Part shown: positions 59,763 to 64,000 of the stretch, piece after piece
How the letters are laid out: each line of letters starts with the position of its first letter
How positions within the stretch are numbered: position 1 is the stretch's first letter
From: Corallococcus sp. EGB
GTDB lineage: Bacteria; Myxococcota; Myxococcia; Myxococcales; Myxococcaceae
Assembly (NCBI RefSeq): GCF_019968905.1
Contig: NZ_CP079946.1
Location: forward strand, 4,154,001-4,218,000
Direction: 5' to 3'
Length of the DNA: 64,000 bases
Translations under genes and position numbers: made by a program
Notes under the pieces: model-generated
The model's database searches: none
What the model saw: only the letters and a program-made list of their open reading frames with translations
What the model was told of the DNA's origin: nothing

Positions 59763-62700
59763 ATGCTTCGCACGTTGTTGACCGTCACGCTGGCGCTGGC
59801 CGTGGGCTGCGCCACGCAGGAGGAGCCCACTCCGGCTCCCACCGCGCCCCCAGCCCCCGCAAGGGCCGAGGCCGCGCCGTTGAAGGAGAAGGTGTCGCAG
59901 CTCAACGCCCGGCTGCGCCGGGGCGAGAAGGCAGGGCTGACGCCGCTGCTCCGCGAGCGCGCCGAGGCGCTGGGCTCGCTGATGGACGTGGACGCGGGCG
60001 CCGCGCTGGCGCTGTCGCTTCCCGAGTCCGTACGCGCGAGCCTCTCCCGGAAGCAGCCGGACGCGGCGCCGCTGCTGGAGGCGCGCGGGGACTTCGAGGG
60101 TGAGCTGGAGGTGCTCGTCGCGGACAACCCGGAGCGGACGGAGGTGCGCACGGAGCACTTCCTGCGCGCAAAGGGCGAGCGGCTCCAGGTGCGCTTCGCG
60201 AATCCTCCATCCGGCGATCTGCGCAGCGGCCTGCGCGTGCGCATGCGGGGCCTGAAGCTGGCCGCGCGGCTGGCGGCGGAGGACACGGAGGTGGTGCGCC
60301 AGTCGCTCTCCGCCACCTCCGCGTGCCGCACCACGGGGGATCAGCGCTCGCTGGTCATCCTCGCCACCTTCCCGGGGCAGCCGCAGACGCTCACCGCGCA
60401 GCAGGTGCGCGAGGTGTTCTTCTCCACCACGCAGCGCTCGCTGACGGGCTACTGGCAGGAGGCGTCCCAGGGCCGCACCAGCGCCAGCGGCGACGTGGTG
60501 GGCTGGTACACGCTGAATCGGGGCTACTCGTGCAGCGAGTCGGACGCCATGCGCGTGGCCGCCATCGCCGCGGCCGACGCGGACGTGGACTTCCGGCAGT
60601 ATGACCGCATCTTCGTCGTCCACCCGCAGGCGACGGGCACCAGCTGCTCCTACGGCGGCCTGGGCTCGCTGGCGTGCTACACGCAGCAGACGCAGGACGG
60701 CCCCATCACCGCCTCCACCGCGTGGCTGCGCGCCGAGTACATGAGCCCCAATGACCTGGGCGTGCAGCTGGTGACGCACGAGGGTGGCCACAACCTCACC
60801 CTGCACCACGGCAGCTCGCGCGACTTCGGGGCGGAGGCCCTGGGCCCCGTGGGCGCTCGAGGCACGCTCACCGAGTACGGCGACAAGTTCTCCTCCATGG
60901 GCGACTGGAACCTGGGCCACTACGCGGCGCCGCACAAGGTGCGCGCCGGCTGGCTGGAGCCGAGCGCGGTGGCCACGGTGGACGGCACGGATGGCACCTT
61001 CACGCTGTCCCCGCTGTCCGCGCCCATGGGCAGTGGCCTGCAGGCGCTGAAGGTACGCCGCGGCTTCTACGGCGACGGCTGGCTGTGGCTGGAGGCCCGC
61101 AGGCAGGTGGGCGACTACGACGCCACCCTCCAGCCCGCGCAGATATTCGGCGGCGCGCTGGTGCACTACGAGGACGTGTACACGGGCAGCTACACGCACC
61201 TGCTGGACTTCACGCCGGAGACGTCCGCGTGGTGGGATCCGGCCTTCCTGCCTGGCACGTGGGCGGATCCGTACACCAACCTGCGCCTGTCGGTGACCGC
61301 CGCCACGCCCGCGGGCGTCACGGTGAGCGTCCACTACGAGCCCGTGCCGTGCGTGCGCGCTCCGCCGACGGTGACGTTTGACACCTGGTACGACTACGCC
61401 GCGGCGGGCTGGCAGGTGGCCAGCGGCCTCACCCTCACCAACAACGACACGGTGGGCTGCCCCACCTCCACCTTCGCGCTCTCCACGTCGATGCCCGCGG
61501 GCTGGCCGACGACGAACCTCCCCGCCAGCATCACCCTGGAGCCCGGCAAGCAGCGCTCCCTCACCTTCACCAAGGAGGTGCCGGAGGGCACGCCATACGC
61601 CACGTACACGGTGGACGTCACCGTCGCGCGCGACGGCGAGAGCGTCACTGCGGATGACGCGCTGGAGGTGATTGCGCCGTGCGAGCAAGCGCCCATCGAG
61701 GTGCGCTTCGACCGGACCTCGCAGACGGTGAGCGCCGGGGACACGGCCGCCTTCGGCGTCACCCTCGTCAACCACGACTCGCGCGCGTGCGGGTGGTGGT
61801 ACTTCGAGCCCGCGTCCACGCTGCCCGCGGGCTGGGCCACGGATTATGATCAGTACGGCTTCGACATCGAGCCCGGCGGCTCGTTCGAGTTCACGATGTA
61901 CAAGACGGTGCCCTCGGACGCGCAGGGCACCTACACCGTGGACCTCCAGATCCTGCGGGACGGCTATGAGGTGGAGACCACCGCCACGGCCTCCGTCACG
62001 GTGAATCCCTGCGTGCGCTCGGCGCCGACGCTCAGCGCGCTGCCGTCGACGGTGGACGTGGTGCCGGGAGGGACGGGGAGCTACACGCTGTCCGTCACCA
62101 ACCACGACACGGCGACGTGTGGGGCCTCCACGTTCACGCTGGCGCTGGATTCGGACCCGTGGGGGGCGGTGTTCTCCGCGCCGTCGCTCACGGTGGCGCC
62201 CGGGGCCACGGCCACCGCGACGCTGACGGTCACCGCGCCTTCGAACGCGGGCGCGGGCAGCCGTTCCTTCGCGCCGGGCGTGCTGCGTGACGGGGTGTCC
62301 GTCGGTGGCGCGCAGTTGGAGGCGCGCGTGGTGTGCGTGCCTCGTGTGCCATCGGTGGGCTTCACGCCGGCCACGGCCACCGTGGAGGCGGGCAAGCCGC
62401 TCACCGTGACGATGGCGGTGACGAACAACGACAGCACGGCGTGCGCCGCGAGCAGCTTCTCGTTGGGCGCCACGGCACCGTCGGGCTGGACGTCGAGCCT
62501 GTCGCAGACATCAATCACGCTGGCCCGTGGCGCGCGCGGGCAGGTGATGCTCACCGTGACGCCTCCGCAGACGGTGTCCGGTCGCTTCACGGTGAGCGGG
62601 ACGGCTTCGCACGCGGGCGCGAGCGCGGCGCCGGGCAGCTTCACGGTGGACGTCACCCCGCCGCCGTTGATGGCCACGCTGTCGGTGCCGGCGCTCAGCT

Positions 62701-62951
62701 ACAAGCGCAACGCCCAGGTGCCCCTGACGACCCTCGTGACGCGAGGAACAGGCTCCGCGCAGGCCAGCGTGCGATTCAGTGTGCTCCGTCCAGATGGCCT
62801 CACGGACGCGCACACCGTGTCCACGGATGCCAAGGGCAAGGCGGCGTGGAGCTACGCGGCGCGCGCGCCCGGTGCGTACTCCGTCACCGCCACCGCCACC
62901 GCCGGCACGGAGACAGTCACCAGCAACACGGTGGGCTTCACCGTGCAGTAG
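59763..62951 (+). CDS. Gametolysin-like metalloprotease lipoprotein with repeated Ig-like domains
   Basis: 1,062 residues from ATG 59763. Signal MLRTLLTVTLALAVGC with lipobox AVGC. A prodomain-like region of about 170 residues precedes the catalytic domain (RSLVILATFPGQPQTLTAQQ). HEGGHNLTLHH (H339, E340, H343, H349) is an HExxHxxxxxH zinc site, with Thr instead of Gly at the eighth position. YGDKFSSMGDWNLGHYAAPH provides the Met-turn, as in M11 gametolysins. Then come four NEW3/Ig-like repeats, each with a pair of cysteines (starting near CVRAPPTV, CEQAPIEV, CVRSAPTL, CVPRVPSV), and a final Big-type domain. Likely a surface or released protease in prey or matrix degradation. Confidence 0.88.
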   Translation: MLRTLLTVTLALAVGCATQEEPTPAPTAPPAPARAEAAPLKEKVSQLNARLRRGEKAGLTPLLRERAEALGSLMDVDAGAALALSLPESVRASLSRKQPDAAPLLEARGDFEGELEVLVADNPERTEVRTEHFLRAKGERLQVRFANPPSGDLRSGLRVRMRGLKLAARLAAEDTEVVRQSLSATSACRTTGDQRSLVILATFPGQPQTLTAQQVREVFFSTTQRSLTGYWQEASQGRTSASGDVVGWYTLNRGYSCSESDAMRVAAIAAADADVDFRQYDRIFVVHPQATGTSCSYGGLGSLACYTQQTQDGPITASTAWLRAEYMSPNDLGVQLVTHEGGHNLTLHHGSSRDFGAEALGPVGARGTLTEYGDKFSSMGDWNLGHYAAPHKVRAGWLEPSAVATVDGTDGTFTLSPLSAPMGSGLQALKVRRGFYGDGWLWLEARRQVGDYDATLQPAQIFGGALVHYEDVYTGSYTHLLDFTPETSAWWDPAFLPGTWADPYTNLRLSVTAATPAGVTVSVHYEPVPCVRAPPTVTFDTWYDYAAAGWQVASGLTLTNNDTVGCPTSTFALSTSMPAGWPTTNLPASITLEPGKQRSLTFTKEVPEGTPYATYTVDVTVARDGESVTADDALEVIAPCEQAPIEVRFDRTSQTVSAGDTAAFGVTLVNHDSRACGWWYFEPASTLPAGWATDYDQYGFDIEPGGSFEFTMYKTVPSDAQGTYTVDLQILRDGYEVETTATASVTVNPCVRSAPTLSALPSTVDVVPGGTGSYTLSVTNHDTATCGASTFTLALDSDPWGAVFSAPSLTVAPGATATATLTVTAPSNAGAGSRSFAPGVLRDGVSVGGAQLEARVVCVPRVPSVGFTPATATVEAGKPLTVTMAVTNNDSTACAASSFSLGATAPSGWTSSLSQTSITLARGARGQVMLTVTPPQTVSGRFTVSGTASHAGASAAPGSFTVDVTPPPLMATLSVPALSYKRNAQVPLTTLVTRGTGSAQASVRFSVLRPDGLTDAHTVSTDAKGKAAWSYAARAPGAYSVTATATAGTETVTSNTVGFTVQ

Positions 62952-62963
62952 CGTGAAGCAGGA

Positions 62964-62992
62964 GGCCGGGCTCCTGGGTCTGGAGCCCGGCC
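62964..62992 (+). terminator. Hairpin after the protease gene
   Basis: A perfect 11-bp stem GGCCGGGCTCC / GGAGCCCGGCC with a 7-base loop lies 12 bases past the stop. No U-run follows. It probably ends the protease transcript. Confidence 0.65.
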
Positions 62993-63172
62993 GTGCGCTC
63001 CAGCAGTGCGTTCGTCCAGGTGAGCCCTCTGCCGCTGCGCCTGCTGGGGCCCCTATTCTACCCGGGTGATATTGACGAGGCATTTATACCCGGATAGAAA
63101 TGGCGTCATTCTGATTCCTGCCCGGGCGGGCGCGATGGCGCTCGCTCGAAGAGCACTGACAGGGGTGATGTC

Positions 63173-64000
63173 ATGACCACATTCGATTTGAACCGTGGCG
63201 CGGGCGCGCCGGTCGCCGACGAGATTGATCTCGCTGAGCTGCGCGTCACAGGGGACATCCCGCGCGAGCTCGACGGAACGCTGCTGCGCAACGGTCCGAA
63301 CCCCCTGCGCGGCCGCTTCGAGGGCAACGACGTGCTGTCTTGGTGGCCGGAAGCGGCGATGCTGCACGCGATCGCGTTCGAGGACGGCCGCGCGGCCAGC
63401 TACCGGAACCGCTGGGTGCGCACGCGCCGCTGGGCCGACGTGTACGCGCCCGAGCAGGCGCCGACGCTGACCGACACCAATCCGAACGTGAATGTGTTGC
63501 TGCACGCGGGCGAACTGCTGGCGTTGGCGGAGGGTGGGGCGCCGCTCGCGATCACCGCCGGGCTCGATTCGCTCGGAGCGCCCCGACGGCATGCAGGGGT
63601 TGGCGGCGGGATGACCGCGCATCCCAAGGTCGATCCGCTGACGGGCGAGCTCATTGCGTTTCGCGCGGACTGGCGCGCACCGTGGCTGCGCTATGGCGTC
63701 GTGGACGCGCAGGGGGTGCAGCGCGTCGACACCGTTATCGACGTGCCGGCGCCGTCAATGATGCACGACATCGCCATCACCGAGACCCGCAGCCTGCTGC
63801 TCGACGTGAACGTCGGGTACGACTTCTCGATGCTGAAGCAGGGCCACCGGATGCCGTTGCGCTGGCACGACGACCGGCCGGCGCGCATCGGTGTCATCCC
63901 GCGGCACGGCGGCGAGGTGCGCTGGTTTGGCATCGAGCCTTGCTTCATCATGCACGTCGTCAACGCCTATGACCGCGACGAAGCGTGTGTCGTGCTCGAT
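63173..64000 (+). CDS. Carotenoid oxygenase family protein (3' end cut by window edge)
   Basis: 276 codons open to the right edge; family members are about 450-500 residues. ATG 63173 follows AGGGGTG. Family signs: DIPRELDGTLLRNGPNPLRG near the N-terminus, and histidine-bearing motifs MTAHPKVDP, SMMHDIAIT and CFIMHVVNAYD, which supply three of the four iron-binding histidines. Expected to cleave a polyene or stilbene-type double bond with Fe(II) and O2. No signal peptide, so cytoplasmic. The fourth His lies beyond the edge. Confidence 0.93.
   Translation, partial: MTTFDLNRGAGAPVADEIDLAELRVTGDIPRELDGTLLRNGPNPLRGRFEGNDVLSWWPEAAMLHAIAFEDGRAASYRNRWVRTRRWADVYAPEQAPTLTDTNPNVNVLLHAGELLALAEGGAPLAITAGLDSLGAPRRHAGVGGGMTAHPKVDPLTGELIAFRADWRAPWLRYGVVDAQGVQRVDTVIDVPAPSMMHDIAITETRSLLLDVNVGYDFSMLKQGHRMPLRWHDDRPARIGVIPRHGGEVRWFGIEPCFIMHVVNAYDRDEACVVLD

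Noticed and set aside
59748-62105. A 785-codon minus-strand open frame opposite the gametolysin-like gene
   Set aside because: Arg/Ala/Gly/His-rich antisense shadow; the plus-strand product has a signal peptide, zinc site and Ig-like repeats.
1-64000. CRISPR arrays, tRNA or rRNA genes
   Set aside because: No regularly spaced direct repeats, cloverleaf-like or rRNA-conserved segments were noticed on reading; a tRNAscan/Infernal run would settle it.

Overview
The window looks like chromosomal DNA of a myxobacterium (Myxococcota, Myxococcus/Corallococcus/Pyxidicoccus-like). The inference rests on very high GC with strong third-position bias, many predicted lipoproteins, Hanks-type Ser/Thr kinases, a DUF1552/DUF1592 pair, secreted metalloproteases and an animal-type haem peroxidase. 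No rRNA, tRNA, CRISPR array, integrase or intact IS was seen.

Layout. 1-6.2 kb: 5'-coding part of an HrpA helicase (runs off the left edge), a degenerate Ser/Thr kinase, and a metzincin-TPR lipoprotein. 6.2-10.9 kb: secreted adenosine deaminase, a beta-helix/WGR-like protein, a broken AraC regulator and a DUF4267 membrane protein. 11-17.5 kb: secreted DUF1552/DUF1592 pair, then a beta-barrel-like protein and an ECF sigma / FecR / lipoprotein operon. 17.5-27.7 kb: cytokinin-dehydrogenase-like oxidase, PAF-acetylhydrolase-like lipoprotein, GST, two tandem DUF4139 proteins (one with a TonB-receptor-type N-terminal module inserted), a UBP zinc finger and a cNMP-thioredoxin-reductase fusion.

28.2-45.1 kb is the most interesting part: 18 co-oriented genes, mostly overlapping or nearly so, encoding a contractile phage-tail-like machine. 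They include sheath, tube, a chaperone-like protein, a disordered protein in the tape-measure slot, a gpD-like hub, a DNA-circularisation-N-like adaptor, a gpV spike, gp25, gpJ-like and gpI-like baseplate proteins, an S74 self-chaperoned fibre and several unrecognised proteins. No head, portal, terminase, integrase, lysis, AAA+ ATPase or T6SS membrane gene lies with it. I read it as a domesticated tailocin-like or extracellular contractile injection particle with lineage-specific parts: two helical proteins, a three-repeat protein next to the spike, a repeat-containing linker protein, and two large unknowns at the fibre end.

45.6-64 kb: secreted propeller-like protein and lipoproteins, a TetR regulator with an alpha/beta hydrolase (matching operator-like motifs near both starts), a solitary DnaG-type primase, a haem peroxidase with an inverted repeat upstream, an intact membrane Ser/Thr kinase, an unknown 730-residue protein, a gametolysin-like protease with repeated Ig-like domains, and a carotenoid oxygenase cut by the right edge. 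Several gaps hold gene debris (hydrolase tail, PAS sensor fragment, glycosyltransferase tail, IS5-like transposase tail), which suggests past insertions and deletions between intact genes.
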